From NCBI GenBank assembly GCA_903861045.1, contig CAIOST010000213.1, positions 1 through 36,177 on the forward strand: 36,177 bases of DNA, given 5' to 3'. This document shows positions 17,536 to 28,843 of this stretch, in pieces. The first letter of the stretch is position 1, and every line of letters begins with the position of its first letter. This DNA is from an uncultured bacterium. GTDB lineage: Bacteria; Verrucomicrobiota; Kiritimatiellia; RFP12; CAIWXQ01. Position numbers and translations under genes: made by a program. The notes under the pieces are model-generated. The model searched no databases. It had not been told where the DNA came from and was given only the letters and a program-made list of their open reading frames with translations.

Positions 17536-19262
17536 GCGAAGAAAATCAGCAGAACCCAGCGAATCAGGACAATGGCAGCCAGCCTAACCGGTCGGAAGGG
17601 CGCGGTGAAGGACGCCCGGAAGGACGCCCGGAAGGACGCCCGGATGGGCGCCCGGAAGGACGCCCGGAGGGGCGCCCGGAAGGACGCCCGGAAGGACGCC
17701 CGGAGGGTGGCGGCGGACAGGGTCCGGGGCGCTGGAATGCGCGCTTTCAGCGGGGCGGCGGCCGCGGAGGCGGAGGCGGGGGCGGGGGCGGGAATAATAA
17801 CCGGCGCATGGTCGATCGCCGCGACCGCCGCAATCGCGATAACCGTCCGTATGCCGGGCCGGCGTCGGGTGGTGGCGGTGGTGGTGGCGGCGGCGGGGGG
17901 CCGCAGGGTGGCGGGGCGCCGGGGGGGGAGTCGCGGGGTGGTTCGCATCACGGCATGGCGGCCGGGGGGGGCGATAATTATCAGCCGCCCGCCCCTCGTG
18001 ACGATTTGCCGCCGGTTTATTTGGGCGAACTTCAGCAGAAGGAGATGTCCGATCTGCAGGCGTTGCTGGCGCACCTGCCACCCGATGAGGTGGCGAGCCT
18101 GCGGAAGCATGAGATGATTTACGAGTTCGTCCGCGGCTATCTGTACAAAGGGGGTATCGCCATCACGCAGGGGATGCTGGAAATCCTGCCGGATGGCTTT
18201 GGTTTTCTGCGCTCGCCGCGTAGCAACTACCTGCAGTGCCCCGAGGATGTCTATGTGTCGCCCACCCAGGTGCGCCGTTTCGGCTTGCGCACCGGCGATC
18301 AGATTGAAGGACCCATCCGGGATCCCAAGGACAAAGAGCGGTTCTTTGCGCTGGGCCGGGTGGACCTGGTGAATGGCAAACCCGCGGCCGAGGCGCGCAA
18401 GATTGTCCATTTTGAGAGCCTCACGCCGTTGTTTCCCGACCGGCGTATCCGGCTGGAATCGACGCCGGACGAGATTGCCATGCGCGTCATGGATATGTTT
18501 ACGCCCATCGGGTTCGGGCAGCGTGGTCTGATTGTGGCGCCGCCGCGCACCGGCAAGACGGTGCTCCTGCAAAAGATCGCTAACTCGATCTCCGCCAATC
18601 ACCCGGATGCGTATCTGATCATCCTGCTGATTGATGAGCGCCCGGAAGAGGTTACGGACATGCAGCGCCATACCAAGGCGCATGTGCTCAGCTCCACCTT
18701 TGATGAGGCGCCCGAGCGCCATGTGCAGGTGGCGGAAATGGTGATCGAGATGGCCAAGCGTCAGGTCGAGACCGGACGCGATGTGGTGATCCTGCTGGAC
18801 AGCATCACCCGACTGGCCCGAGCCTACAATACCGTGCAGCCCCATAGCGGCAAGATCCTTTCCGGCGGTGTGGATGCCAACGCTCTGCACAAACCGAAAC
18901 GCTTCTTCGGCGCGGCGCGTAATATCGAGCGCGGCGGCAGCCTGACGATTGTCGCCACGGCGCTCGTGGATACCGGCAGCCGCATGGATGACGTGATCTT
19001 TGAGGAATTCAAGGGTACGGGCAACATGGAACTCTGTCTCGATCGGACCTTGGTAGACAAGCGTGTCTTCCCGGCCATCAACATCGAGAAGTCCGGCACC
19101 CGCAAGGAGGAGCTGCTGCTCCATCCCGAAGAACTGAACCGCACGTGGCTGCTGCGACGCGCCCTGAATGGCGTGCCGCCGGTGGAGTCCATGGAAATGA
19201 TCATCAAGCGACTCAAGAACACCAAGAGCAATGCCGAATTTCTGATGGGCATTAAGGAATAA
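17532..19262 (+). CDS. rho: Transcription termination factor Rho with long N-terminal extension
   Basis: The 576-aa protein is an RNA-dependent hexameric helicase that ends transcription. Residues 165-290 hold the RNA-binding part ([16 protein letters not shown] is the cold-shock-like motif). The ATPase core has Walker A PPRTGKT (about 337-343), [16 protein letters not shown] (418-433) and the R-loop region [11 protein letters not shown]. The first 155 residues are an unusual disordered extension: eight GRPE-type repeats encoded by a 12-bp tandem repeat, then two polyglycine runs mixed with Arg. Such RGG-like extensions occur in some Rho proteins of Bacteroidota and PVC bacteria and can drive RNA binding or condensation; the function here is inferred. 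Coupled to coaE through an ATGA overlap. Confidence 0.97.
   Translation: MSEENQQNPANQDNGSQPNRSEGRGEGRPEGRPEGRPDGRPEGRPEGRPEGRPEGRPEGGGGQGPGRWNARFQRGGGRGGGGGGGGGNNNRRMVDRRDRRNRDNRPYAGPASGGGGGGGGGGGPQGGGAPGGESRGGSHHGMAAGGGDNYQPPAPRDDLPPVYLGELQQKEMSDLQALLAHLPPDEVASLRKHEMIYEFVRGYLYKGGIAITQGMLEILPDGFGFLRSPRSNYLQCPEDVYVSPTQVRRFGLRTGDQIEGPIRDPKDKERFFALGRVDLVNGKPAAEARKIVHFESLTPLFPDRRIRLESTPDEIAMRVMDMFTPIGFGQRGLIVAPPRTGKTVLLQKIANSISANHPDAYLIILLIDERPEEVTDMQRHTKAHVLSSTFDEAPERHVQVAEMVIEMAKRQVETGRDVVILLDSITRLARAYNTVQPHSGKILSGGVDANALHKPKRFFGAARNIERGGSLTIVATALVDTGSRMDDVIFEEFKGTGNMELCLDRTLVDKRVFPAINIEKSGTRKEELLLHPEELNRTWLLRRALNGVPPVESMEMIIKRLKNTKSNAEFLMGIKE
17610..17705. repeat. 12-bp tandem repeat (GGACGCCCGGAA), 8 units, inside rho
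   Basis: Eight consecutive units differ from GGACGCCCGGAA at no more than two positions (third base A or G, last base A, G or T). The number is a multiple of three bases, so gain or loss of units keeps the Rho frame and only changes the length of the Gly-Arg-Pro-Glu stretch. Confidence 0.95.
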
Positions 19263-19339
19263 ACCCCGGTCACCCCTGCCGGCGGAAGCGATAAGCACGA
19301 AATGGGAAGTTGGGTAAAGGAGTATTGGAATACGTTGCC

Positions 19340-20632
19340 ATGAAAGCTGAAACCAAAGTGAGCGGCCCTTGCCGCGTCAAACTGTCCGTCCGGGCGGAAG
19401 CCACCGAAACACGTCCGGAGTACGAGAAGATCGTCGGCGAATATGCGCAACACGGTCGTTTGCCGGGCTTCCGTGTCGGCAAGGCGCCGCGTGCGCTGGT
19501 GGAGTCCCGCTATGGCAACGAGATTGCCGCGGATGTCCGGAGCAAGCTGATCAGCCGGTTCTACCATGAGGCCATCAAAGAGACCACGCTGACCCCGGTG
19601 GCCGTGCTGGATGTGACGGATGTGCTCTTCACGCCTAGCACCGGCATTTCGTTTGTCGCGTTGGTGGACGTCGTGCCGGAGTTCAAGCTGCCCAAGTACA
19701 AGCAGATTCCGCTGCAAGTCGAGGCGCCCGTCGTGACCGAAGAACAGGTGAATGCCCAACTGGGGCGGTTCCGGGACATGCTGGCGAAACTGGAGGACGG
19801 CCACGACCAGCCGGCGGCACGTAACGATTTTGCGCAGATTGACTTCACGGCCACCTGCGAGGGGCGTCCGTTGCAGGATGTGGTGCCCGAGGCGGTCGCC
19901 CTGGCCACGGGTACGGACTTCCTGGTGCAGGTGGCGGAGCCGGAGAGCATTCCCGGTCTGGGGGTCGCACTGGAGGGGTTGAAGAAGGGGGATCAAAAGA
20001 CCGTGCCGGTCGCGTTCGACAAGAACTACCACATGGAGGCCTTGCGGGGCAAAGCCGCCGTTTACCAGGTGTTGGTCAAGGCGGTCCGCCAGCGTATCCT
20101 GCCGACGGATGAAGTGGTTTGCCAGCGCGCCGGCTTTGCGAATCTGGACGAGATGCGCGCGCAGATCAGCAAGAACCTGCAGACCTCCGCTGAACGCCAG
20201 GAACTGGCGAGGCAGCAGAAGGAAGTCGTGGAGTTTCTGCTCAAGCGTACGGAATTCGAGCTGCCCGAAAGCGTGGTGACGGAGGAGACCAATCATACCA
20301 TCCGCGCCATGATGCGCGATGTGATTGAGCGCGGCGGCACACGCGAGGATCTGGCGAAGAACCGCGACAGCATTCTGGAAACCGCCACCACGGCTTCCAA
20401 GGATCGCGTGCGCCTGCGCTATATCCTAGCCCGTATTGCGGCGGAAGAGAAGGTCACGGTCACCCCGGCGGAGGTCAATCAACGCCTGGAAGAACTGGCC
20501 GCTCAGTACCGGATGCCCGTGAAAAAGGTGCGCGAAACGATGGCGGCGCGCCATGGTTTGGACACGCTCGAATCGGATATTCGCAGCGAAAAAGCCCTGA
20601 TCATGCTGGTCGAGGACGCTAAGGCGCGATAG
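19340..20632 (+). CDS. tig: Trigger factor, ribosome-associated chaperone
   Basis: This 430-aa protein binds the ribosome exit tunnel and shields nascent chains. The N-terminal ribosome-binding domain carries the signature GFRVGKAP at residues 43-50. The FKBP-type prolyl-isomerase domain spans about 150-240, with [23 protein letters not shown] and [13 protein letters not shown]. The helical C-terminal chaperone arms run from about 250 to 430. The frame is open from a TTG at 19310, but the ATG at 19340 begins [11 protein letters not shown], closer to the family start; AAGGAG at 19317-19322 is too far from this ATG, so the start is uncertain. It precedes clpP and clpX, a common tig-clpP-clpX arrangement linking folding and proteolysis. 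Confidence 0.94.
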   Translation: MKAETKVSGPCRVKLSVRAEATETRPEYEKIVGEYAQHGRLPGFRVGKAPRALVESRYGNEIAADVRSKLISRFYHEAIKETTLTPVAVLDVTDVLFTPSTGISFVALVDVVPEFKLPKYKQIPLQVEAPVVTEEQVNAQLGRFRDMLAKLEDGHDQPAARNDFAQIDFTATCEGRPLQDVVPEAVALATGTDFLVQVAEPESIPGLGVALEGLKKGDQKTVPVAFDKNYHMEALRGKAAVYQVLVKAVRQRILPTDEVVCQRAGFANLDEMRAQISKNLQTSAERQELARQQKEVVEFLLKRTEFELPESVVTEETNHTIRAMMRDVIERGGTREDLAKNRDSILETATTASKDRVRLRYILARIAAEEKVTVTPAEVNQRLEELAAQYRMPVKKVRETMAARHGLDTLESDIRSEKALIMLVEDAKAR

Positions 20633-20637
20633 TAGCC

Positions 20638-20689
20638 CGCCGGTGGCTACGGCTTCGGCCAGGCTGCCTGGTAAACGCAGAACCGGCGG
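20638..20689 (+). other. Structured RNA element between tig and clpP
   Basis: The 92-bp gap can fold into an outer 8-bp stem, CCGCCGGT (20638-20645) with ACCGGCGG (20682-20689). Inside it lie GGC-TTCG-GCC (20651-20660) and CCAGG-CTG-CCTGG (20659-20671), which are mutually exclusive or stacked. No T-run follows. It may be a processing or attenuation site separating tig from clpP expression; function is unproven. Confidence 0.4.
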
Positions 20690-20724
20690 ATGCGTCGTAC
20701 GCGCCTCCGCCCCAAAGGAACAAC

Positions 20725-21348
20725 ATGCATACACCCTCCTCTTTGCATCAGATGCTGGTCCCGATTGTGGTAGAGACGTCCGCACGCGGCGAGCGCGCGT
20801 ATGACATCTATTCGCGCCTGTTGCAGGACCGGATCATCTTCATCGGCACGGGCGTGAATGACGAAGTGAGCAATGTCATTATCGCCCAGTTGCTCTTCCT
20901 GCAGTCGCAGGATGCCACCAAGGATATCGCCCTTTATGTGAACTCCCCCGGCGGATCGGTCACGGCGGGGTTGGCGATTTACGACACGATTCAGTATCTA
21001 TCCTGCGATGTGGCGACCTATTGCGTGGGCCAGGCCGCCAGCATGGGCGCGGTCCTGCTGGCGGCCGGACGCAAAGGGAAGCGCTTCGCGCTCCCCAATG
21101 CCCGCATTATGATCCATCAGCCGTGGGGCGGCGTGGAGGGCCAGGCCACGGATATCAGCATTCAGGCCAAGGAGATCCTGCGCCTGAAGGACCGCCTGAC
21201 CGAGATTCTGGCTTTTCATACCGGCAAGGATTTCAAGGATATCAGCCACGATACGGAGCGTGATTATTTCATGTCTGCAGAGGATGCACGTAATTACGGG
21301 CTGATTGATGCCGTGCTGGTGAAACAGCCTGCACCTGCCAAGGCTTGA
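20725..21348 (+). CDS. clpP: ATP-dependent Clp protease proteolytic subunit
   Basis: The 207-aa serine peptidase forms the double-ring chamber that degrades proteins unfolded by ClpX. The catalytic triad is complete: Ser106 in [10 protein letters not shown], His131 in [11 protein letters not shown], and Asp180 in [13 protein letters not shown]. The SPGGSVTAG oxyanion motif is at about 74-82. Length is normal; the short N-terminal piece before MLVPIVVE may be a propeptide. AAAGGAA sits just ahead of the ATG. It is followed 42 bp later by clpX, so the two are probably co-transcribed. Confidence 0.97.
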   Translation: MHTPSSLHQMLVPIVVETSARGERAYDIYSRLLQDRIIFIGTGVNDEVSNVIIAQLLFLQSQDATKDIALYVNSPGGSVTAGLAIYDTIQYLSCDVATYCVGQAASMGAVLLAAGRKGKRFALPNARIMIHQPWGGVEGQATDISIQAKEILRLKDRLTEILAFHTGKDFKDISHDTERDYFMSAEDARNYGLIDAVLVKQPAPAKA

Positions 21349-21390
21349 TCGGTACACCCCGCCCCCACCTCAGCATAACGAGAGTAAACG

Positions 21391-22689
21391 ATGGCCAGTA
21401 CCACGAAAAAACGCGCGACGTGTTCCTTCTGCGGCAAGGATGAAAAGGAAGGCGCCCGGCTGATTGTCGGCCCCGGCGTGAATATCTGCGGCGGCTGTGT
21501 GGATATCTGTCGGGACTTCCTGGAAAAGGACAAGACCCCGGCGGATCCTGCGCCCGCCCCCGCCAAGGGGGTGGCCGCGCCGCCGGCCCGGGCCGCGCCA
21601 GCGCGCGAACTCAAGGTCCCCGGCCCCGTTAATATCAAGGGGTTCCTGGACCAGTACATCATCGGACACGACCAGACCAAGAAGTCGCTGGCGGTCGCCG
21701 TGCACAACCATTATAAGAGGCTCACTCAGGCCCGCGACAACACGGAGTTTGCTGACGTCGAGATTGAGAAGAGCAACATCCTGCTCATCGGCCCTACCGG
21801 ATGCGGCAAGACACTCTTTGCCCGCTCGCTGGCGCGGTTGCTGGATGTGCCCTTTGCGCTCGCCGATGCCACCACGTTGACCGAGGCCGGCTATGTGGGC
21901 GAGGATGTGGAGAACATCCTGCTCTATCTGCTGCAGGCCGCCAACATGGATGTCAAGCGCGCCGAGACCGGCATCATTTACATTGATGAGATTGACAAGA
22001 TTGCCCGCAAGACCGAGAACGTCTCGATTACGCGCGATGTCTCCGGCGAAGGCGTGCAACAGGCGCTGCTGAAGATCCTGGAAGGGACCACGGCACGTGT
22101 GCCGCCGCAGGGCGGGCGCAAGCACCCGCAGCAGGATTACATCCAGCTCAATACCTCCAACATCCTCTTCATCTGCGGCGGTGCGTTTGTCGGCCTCGAT
22201 TCGTTTGTGCGCCAGCGCCAGGGGCGGCGCAGCATCGGCTATGTGGATCCGCAAGCCAAGCCGCCCACGGGGTTGTCTGCGGGCGGTCTCGCGGTGGAGC
22301 CCGAGGACCTGATCCGCTACGGGCTCATCCCGGAGTTCGTGGGACGGCTGCCGGTGGTTTCCGCGTTGAGCGAGTTGACGGAGGAGAATCTGGTGCGCAT
22401 TATGGTGGAGCCAAAAAACTGCATGATCAAACAGTACCAGAAGCTGCTGGCCATGGAGAAGGTGAAGCTGTCGTTCACCGATGGCGCTTTGCGCGAGATG
22501 GCACGATTGGCCCTGCAGCGTAAGACGGGCGCGCGCGGCTTGCGGGCCATCTTGGAACACCTGATGCTGGAAATTATGTACGAGGCGCCGGGCAACCAGG
22601 CGCTGCGCAATGTCCACATCACCAAGGAAATTGTCACCGCCCAACTCGAGAATCCCGGCTGCGTGACCCCTCTGCTCACGACCGCCTAA
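21391..22689 (+). CDS. clpX: ATP-dependent Clp protease ATP-binding subunit ClpX
   Basis: The 432-aa AAA+ unfoldase recognises substrates and feeds them to ClpP. The N-terminal zinc-binding domain has Cys11, Cys14, Cys33 and Cys36. A Pro/Ala-rich linker follows (about 50-72). Walker A GPTGCGKT is at 134-141, pore-loop GYVGEDVEN near 167, Walker B YIDEID at 197-202, and sensor-II GARGLR in the C-terminal part. The ClpP-docking loop reads IGY (282-284) where E. coli has IGF. The neighbouring ClpP makes this the functional partner. The leader has GAGAG as a moderate ribosome site. Confidence 0.97.
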   Translation: MASTTKKRATCSFCGKDEKEGARLIVGPGVNICGGCVDICRDFLEKDKTPADPAPAPAKGVAAPPARAAPARELKVPGPVNIKGFLDQYIIGHDQTKKSLAVAVHNHYKRLTQARDNTEFADVEIEKSNILLIGPTGCGKTLFARSLARLLDVPFALADATTLTEAGYVGEDVENILLYLLQAANMDVKRAETGIIYIDEIDKIARKTENVSITRDVSGEGVQQALLKILEGTTARVPPQGGRKHPQQDYIQLNTSNILFICGGAFVGLDSFVRQRQGRRSIGYVDPQAKPPTGLSAGGLAVEPEDLIRYGLIPEFVGRLPVVSALSELTEENLVRIMVEPKNCMIKQYQKLLAMEKVKLSFTDGALREMARLALQRKTGARGLRAILEHLMLEIMYEAPGNQALRNVHITKEIVTAQLENPGCVTPLLTTA

Positions 22690-22741
22690 GGATCTGACGG
22701 GAGGCGCGTCAACGCCGCTTGTAAAAAAACCAGCAACGACG

Positions 22742-22770
22742 TTGACACCACCCGCCCGATGTAGTAACCT
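22742..22770 (+). promoter_or_regulatory. Promoter candidate for rplM-rpsI
   Basis: A perfect TTGACA (22742-22747) is followed after 17 bp by TAACCT (22765-22770), a weak -10. It lies in the 119-bp gap after clpX and would give a leader of about 30 nt before rplM. Confidence 0.55.
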
Positions 22771-22808
22771 CTCCAATCTTTCAGGCTGATAAGCGAACGC
22801 ATGGACCT

Positions 22809-23252
22809 ATGATCATGACGACGAAGACGAGCATACCCAAAAATCCTGGCGACAACCGAAACTGGCTGCTGGTTGATGCAGCGCAGAAGCCCTTGGGACG
22901 GCTGGCCGTTCTGGTGGCGAATAAACTGCGCGGCAAAGACCGACCGGACTTTGATCCGAGCGTGGATATCGGCGACTTTGTCGTCGTGATCAACGCGGAG
23001 AAGGTCAAGCTGACCGGCCGCAAGGAAGAACAGAAGGAATATCTGCGCTACAGCGGCTACCGCGGCGGCTTGCGCAGCATCTCCGTGCCGACGATGCGCG
23101 AACGCCACCCGGATCGCATCATCAAGTTGGCGGTCTGGGGGATGCTCCCGAAGAATACCCTGAGCCGCAAGGTGATGACGCGACTGAAGGTTTTCCGTGG
23201 CGCGGAGCATACGCATGCCCCGCAGAAGCCTCAGACGATCGAGCTGGCATAA
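22809..23252 (+). CDS. rplM: Large-subunit ribosomal protein L13 (uL13)
   Basis: The 147-aa product has the L13 core: NWLLVDAAQKPLGRLAVLVANKLRGKD, the DFVVVINAEKVKLTGRK block, YRYSGY-type and GGLRSI segments, and AVWGMLPKNTLSRKVMTRLKVF. It is an early 23S rRNA-binding protein. Two starts are possible, the ATG at 22809 or the one at 22815; neither has a strong ribosome site. A three-codon frame (ATG at 22801) ends on a TGA overlapping the 22809 ATG. rpsI follows 35 bp later, the usual rplM-rpsI pair. Confidence 0.96.
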   Translation: MIMTTKTSIPKNPGDNRNWLLVDAAQKPLGRLAVLVANKLRGKDRPDFDPSVDIGDFVVVINAEKVKLTGRKEEQKEYLRYSGYRGGLRSISVPTMRERHPDRIIKLAVWGMLPKNTLSRKVMTRLKVFRGAEHTHAPQKPQTIELA

Positions 23253-23287
23253 GATTCTTTACGAGTGGCGAAGGAAGAAGGTAAGAC

Positions 23288-23680
23288 ATGGCGACAGTGA
23301 TTACAGCAGCGACCGGACGGCGCAAGACAGCCATCGCTCGGGTGCGGTTAGTGGCCGGCACCGGCAAGTGGAATGTCAACGAACGCGACTTGGCGCTGTA
23401 CTTCCCCAGCGAAGCACTTCGTAACTACCTCATGCAACCCCTTGTCATCACGAACCAGCGGGAGAAGTTTGATATCTCCGCCACGGTCAAGGGCGGTGGA
23501 CCTTCCGGACAGACGGGGGCTCTGCGGCATGCGCTCTCGCGCGCCTTGGCATTGGCCGACAACACGCTGCGGGAGCCGCTGAAAAAGGCCGGCTGCCTGA
23601 CGCGCGATGCCCGTATGAAGGAACGTAAGAAGCCCGGTCAGCCCGGCGCTCGCAAACGCTTCCAATTCTCCAAGCGCTAG
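23288..23680 (+). CDS. rpsI: Small-subunit ribosomal protein S9 (uS9)
   Basis: The 130-aa product shows S9 signatures: TGRRKTAIARVRLVAGTGKWNVN near the start, VKGGGPSGQTGALRHALSRAL in the middle, and the basic C-terminal tail ending FSKR that reaches the P-site tRNA. Ribosome site AAGGAAGAAGG precedes the ATG. It closes the rplM-rpsI operon and is followed by a strong intrinsic terminator. Confidence 0.97.
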   Translation: MATVITAATGRRKTAIARVRLVAGTGKWNVNERDLALYFPSEALRNYLMQPLVITNQREKFDISATVKGGGPSGQTGALRHALSRALALADNTLREPLKKAGCLTRDARMKERKKPGQPGARKRFQFSKR

Positions 23681-23721
23681 TTTTCCCTCTTGGGAAAGCA
23701 TGGTTTTGGGAGTTGTACTGG

Positions 23722-23763
23722 CAGTGCTATACCGACTCGTTCGGTATAGCGCTGCGCGTTTTT
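23722..23763 (+). terminator. Rho-independent terminator after rpsI
   Basis: A 14-bp stem (23722-23735 with 23741-23754, one T/G wobble, ten bases perfectly paired next to a CTCGT loop) is followed by CGCG and five T. It lies 41 bp after the rpsI stop. A smaller hairpin, TTTCCC-TCTT-GGGAAA (23682-23697), sits directly after the stop codon. Confidence 0.8.
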
Positions 23764-23902
23764 GTAGAGCCGATGCTGGTGGGCAGCAGATAACGCCGCC
23801 TGTGGATGATGGGTCAGCCGTCAGCCGCCGCGGCGATCCGAGGCTCGCAGTGAACCCCGGATGCACAACGTGGTATGCTGAACACGCCCCCATCCAGACC
23901 CC

Positions 23903-26053
<2,151 letters not shown>

Positions 26054-26071
26054 TTCGCGACTGCGCCTGTC

Positions 26072-26863
26072 ATGTGTCCGATCACCGACACGCATGTCCA
26101 TTTTGATGCTGCTCCCCCGGCGATCGCGGCCTGCGTGCAGCGGGCCGTGGCGGCGGGCGTCACCCGCTTGCTGGCCGTGGGTGGCAGCGCGGCGCTGAAT
26201 GCCTCCGCCAGCCTGGCGGCGCGTAACTTTCCCCAACAGGTGCGCCTAGCGCTCGGCTGGGACCGCGACCAGGCCACGAAGCTGCCGCCGGGCATGCCCT
26301 TCCCGCCGACGGACGGTCTGCCGCTGGCAGCCATCGGCGAAATCGGCCTCGATTATCACTATCATGCCGAGACGCAGGCCGCCCAGTGCCAGTTGTTTGG
26401 CGAAATGCTGCGCGAGGCGGAGGTACGCGATCTGCCCGTCTGCATTCATACGCGTGAGGCCGATGCCGACACCTGCCGCATCCTGGATGAGCATGGCTCA
26501 CACGCGCGCCGGGCGGCCGGCACGCTCGGCGTGGTGCACTGCTTCACGGGCGGCCAGGATTTTGCGCGGGCGCTGCTGGACCGCGGCCTCTACTTGTCTT
26601 TCAGCGGCATCGTGACCTTCCGCAATGCGGACAGCCTGCGCGAAGTGGCGCGGTTCGTCCCGGCAGATCGGCTGCTGCTAGAAACGGACTCGCCCTTCCT
26701 GACGCCTGTGCCGAAGCGCGGCGTGGAAAATGAGCCCGCCTTTGTCGTGCACGTGGTGGACCTGCTGGCCAAGGTGCGCGGCATCACGCGCGACCAACTC
26801 GTCGAGCAGACCAGTATGAATGCGGAGCGACTTTTCGGCCCGTGGCCTACGCCCACGCCGTAG
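26072..26863 (+). CDS. TatD-family metal-dependent hydrolase
   Basis: The 263-aa TIM-barrel protein has the TatD metal ligands: His8 and His10 in DTHVHF, Glu90 in GEIGLDYH, His126 in CIHTRE, His156 in VVHCFTGG and Asp206 in LLETDSPFL. TatD enzymes act as Mg-dependent 3'-5' exonucleases or related deoxyribonucleases. The strand that usually reads GxHPH here reads LGWDRD, so one conserved His is missing, and the substrate may differ. It starts 18 bp after the helicase stop and may be co-transcribed with it. The ATG lacks a clear ribosome site. Confidence 0.9.
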   Translation: MCPITDTHVHFDAAPPAIAACVQRAVAAGVTRLLAVGGSAALNASASLAARNFPQQVRLALGWDRDQATKLPPGMPFPPTDGLPLAAIGEIGLDYHYHAETQAAQCQLFGEMLREAEVRDLPVCIHTREADADTCRILDEHGSHARRAAGTLGVVHCFTGGQDFARALLDRGLYLSFSGIVTFRNADSLREVARFVPADRLLLETDSPFLTPVPKRGVENEPAFVVHVVDLLAKVRGITRDQLVEQTSMNAERLFGPWPTPTP

Positions 26864-26985
26864 CAGCGGGCAGACAAGTCCCTGCGTGCAGTCGAAGGGT
26901 CCCAGGTCAGTAGCACGATAGGCGCCAGGCGCAGGCTAGCCGAAGAAGGCGGCGAGATCGTTGCCTCCAACCTGCCTTATCCAAA

Positions 26986-27167
26986 AACCAGCGGCCCAAA
27001 CGTTACGCCTGGGCGGAACTGCTGAAACGCGTGTTCGCCGTCGACGCGCTGAAATGCGACCTTTGCGTGGCTGGATGCGCATCCTCTGCGCGGTCAATCC
27101 ACCCGAGGCGATTCGAAAGATTCTGGACTGTCTGATTATGCCGACCCCGAGAAAGCCACGTCCATAA
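26986..27167 (+). pseudogene. IS91-type transposase C-terminal remnant, frameshifted
   Basis: The first frame reads NQRPKRYAWAELLKRVFAVDALKCDLC. After the last Cys the match continues one frame over as GWMRILCAVNPPEAIRKILDCL. Together this is the zinc-finger end common to IS91/IS801-like transposases, which typically read YAWAELMKRVF...CPRCGGRMRIL...PPDAIRKILDCLGLP (from memory). A single missing G near 27067 explains the shift. The rest of the transposase is absent, so this is a dead fragment marking past insertion. Confidence 0.65.
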
Positions 27168-27360
27168 TGAGAATGGCTGCTCTTTTGATGTCGGGCATTG
27201 CTGTCAGGCCTCGCAAGACGTATCATCTGCCCGTTTTCTGATCGGGCAGAAAAGGCCGGGTGGTTAGGCGGATGGGCGGGCGCGGCTGCGGCTGCCCGGA
27301 GAACCACGGCAGGTCGGATGTGTACGGGCATGAACCATAAGCGTGAAAGATAACATACAC
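27168..27360. other. Gap between transposase remnant and URO-D-like gene
   Basis: An 8-bp hairpin, TCTGCCCG (27226-27233) with CGGGCAGA (27243-27250), stands in this gap. It is followed by GGCCGGGTGG and a GC-rich block (27254-27289) that recurs at 28681-28708 beyond the next gene. No T-run accompanies the hairpin and no convincing promoter was found. Confidence 0.4.
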
Positions 27361-28677
27361 ATGGCAAACGACAATCCTGCTGAAGTACGCGCAACCGCTG
27401 TGACCGGAGATTTCTCCATGCGGATGGTGTCCCCCGGTGACCGGCGTGTGCTGGTGGACCTGGCCAAACGCTACAGTGCGGCCTGCAACACCGAGGCGAA
27501 TCACCGGAAGATCGGGTTCTGGCGTGATTTCAATAGTCTGCGACCCACGCGGCCGCCGGTCTTCATCGATATCAACTACGCCACGCACATGGACGAGGAA
27601 ATCGATGCGGCGCTGCCTGCCCCCAGGGTCGAATTGCCCGCGCTCAGGCCGGTGGAAAACTGGCTGCTGCGGAGGCTCTGGCAGACGAGACTGCCGGATG
27701 ACCGCGTGCTTTATCCCTGGTACCCGGTCCGTGCGCCGATGCTGGCCAGTCCGGCTGGCGAGTGGGGCGTCGCGCTCACCACCGTGCATGACAAGGAGGG
27801 GGGCCGCGGTTGGCGCTGGGACAGCGTCATCGCCCGCATTGAAGATCTCGCGAAGCTCAAGCCGACGCCGCACCAGGTGCTCGACCCCGACCCGCCCCTC
27901 GCGCGGGTGCTGCGCGAAATTTTAGGCGACGTCCTGCCGGTGCACGTTGACCGCAGCACGGTCTACTCCTCCTGGGGTGGCTACGATTTATCCACGGCGG
28001 CGGGTGCCTTGCTGGGCCTTCAGGAACTGCTTATGGACCTGTATGAGAAGCCCGACCTGGTGCATGGCCTGATGGCCTGCATGCGCGACGCCGTGATCGC
28101 AAACCTCAAGCAGGGCGAGGCGGCGGGCGACTGGAGTGCGGTCGAGTCCAATAACTACGCCGTGCCTCCGTACTGCCATGAACTGCCCGATCCGCAGGCC
28201 AACGCCCATGGTGCGCGGCTTAAGGACTTGCACCTGTTCATGCACGCACAGGAGTTCGAGACGGTCAGCCCGGATCAGCACGAGGAATTCCTGTTGCGGT
28301 ACCAGATGCCGATCATGAACCTGTTCGGCCTGGTGAACTACGGCTGCTGCGAATCATTGCACAACAAGGTTGCCCTGTTGCGTAGCATCCCAAACCTGCG
28401 CAAAATCCTGGCCGGGCCGATTGCCGATGTGCGCAAGATTGTGGCGGATGTCGGCAGCGACTACATCATCTCGTGGCGGCCGAATCCGGCGGTCATGGTT
28501 TCCTGCGGCTTCGATCCGGCAGGCGTGCGTCGGCAAATCCGGGAGACACTTGCCATGGCGCGGGGCTGCCGGGTCGAGATCATCCTCAAGGAATTGCTCA
28601 CCGTACAGAACGACATGGGCCGGTTGGGCGAGTGGGCTCGCATCGCGGTCGAGGAAGCCGAACGGGCAGGCGCGTAA
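27361..28677 (+). CDS. Uroporphyrinogen decarboxylase-like (URO-D superfamily) protein
   Basis: The 438-aa product looks like the URO-D/methyltransferase superfamily proteins abundant in Lentisphaerota and related bacteria. Support comes from the barrel-like sequence pattern DLVHGLMACMRDAV, LNLFGLVNYGCCESLHNK (a Cys-Cys-Glu, His block in the position used for metal binding in this group) and YIISWRPNPAVMV. Members include corrinoid-dependent methyl transfer enzymes; true haem-pathway HemE lacks this arrangement, so a role in haem is unlikely. The frame is open from a GTG at 27343; the ATG at 27361 is chosen as the first ATG. Nothing around it gives pathway context, and it lies between direct repeats next to a transposase remnant. 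Confidence 0.7.
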   Translation: MANDNPAEVRATAVTGDFSMRMVSPGDRRVLVDLAKRYSAACNTEANHRKIGFWRDFNSLRPTRPPVFIDINYATHMDEEIDAALPAPRVELPALRPVENWLLRRLWQTRLPDDRVLYPWYPVRAPMLASPAGEWGVALTTVHDKEGGRGWRWDSVIARIEDLAKLKPTPHQVLDPDPPLARVLREILGDVLPVHVDRSTVYSSWGGYDLSTAAGALLGLQELLMDLYEKPDLVHGLMACMRDAVIANLKQGEAAGDWSAVESNNYAVPPYCHELPDPQANAHGARLKDLHLFMHAQEFETVSPDQHEEFLLRYQMPIMNLFGLVNYGCCESLHNKVALLRSIPNLRKILAGPIADVRKIVADVGSDYIISWRPNPAVMVSCGFDPAGVRRQIRETLAMARGCRVEIILKELLTVQNDMGRLGEWARIAVEEAERAGA

Positions 28678-28805
28678 GGAGGCCGGGTGGACGGGCGGAC
28701 GCGGCTGCACCTGGGTGGGCGTCCTGCATTCGACACGTCAGCTTGTTTGCCTCAAACAGTTTAGGCCAAATAAGGCATAGAAATCTACGGTGTATGCACT
28801 TGCGC

Positions 28806-28834
28806 TTGCGCGAACACGATAAGCCGCTTATGAT
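28806..28834 (+). promoter_or_regulatory. Promoter with operator-like palindrome for the toxin-antitoxin pair
   Basis: TTGCGC (28806-28811) and TATGAT (28829-28834) are 17 bp apart. The -10 box ends nine bases before the ATG, so the message would have almost no leader. A perfect 13-bp palindrome ATAAGC-C-GCTTAT (28819-28831) overlaps the spacer and -10 box, where a bound repressor would block transcription. Confidence 0.55.
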
Positions 28835-28843
28835 TATTTCCGT

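Noticed and set aside
17166-19298. Long minus-strand open frame (710 codons) opposite coaE and rho
   Set aside because: It is the antisense of conserved rho and coaE; its protein is a low-complexity mixture of Arg, Ala and Pro with no family pattern.
21370-22776. Minus-strand open frame opposite clpX
   Set aside because: Shadow of clpX, which is complete on the plus strand.
26864-26985. Possible tRNA or small RNA downstream of tatD
   Set aside because: No cloverleaf, anticodon arm or T-loop motif could be found.
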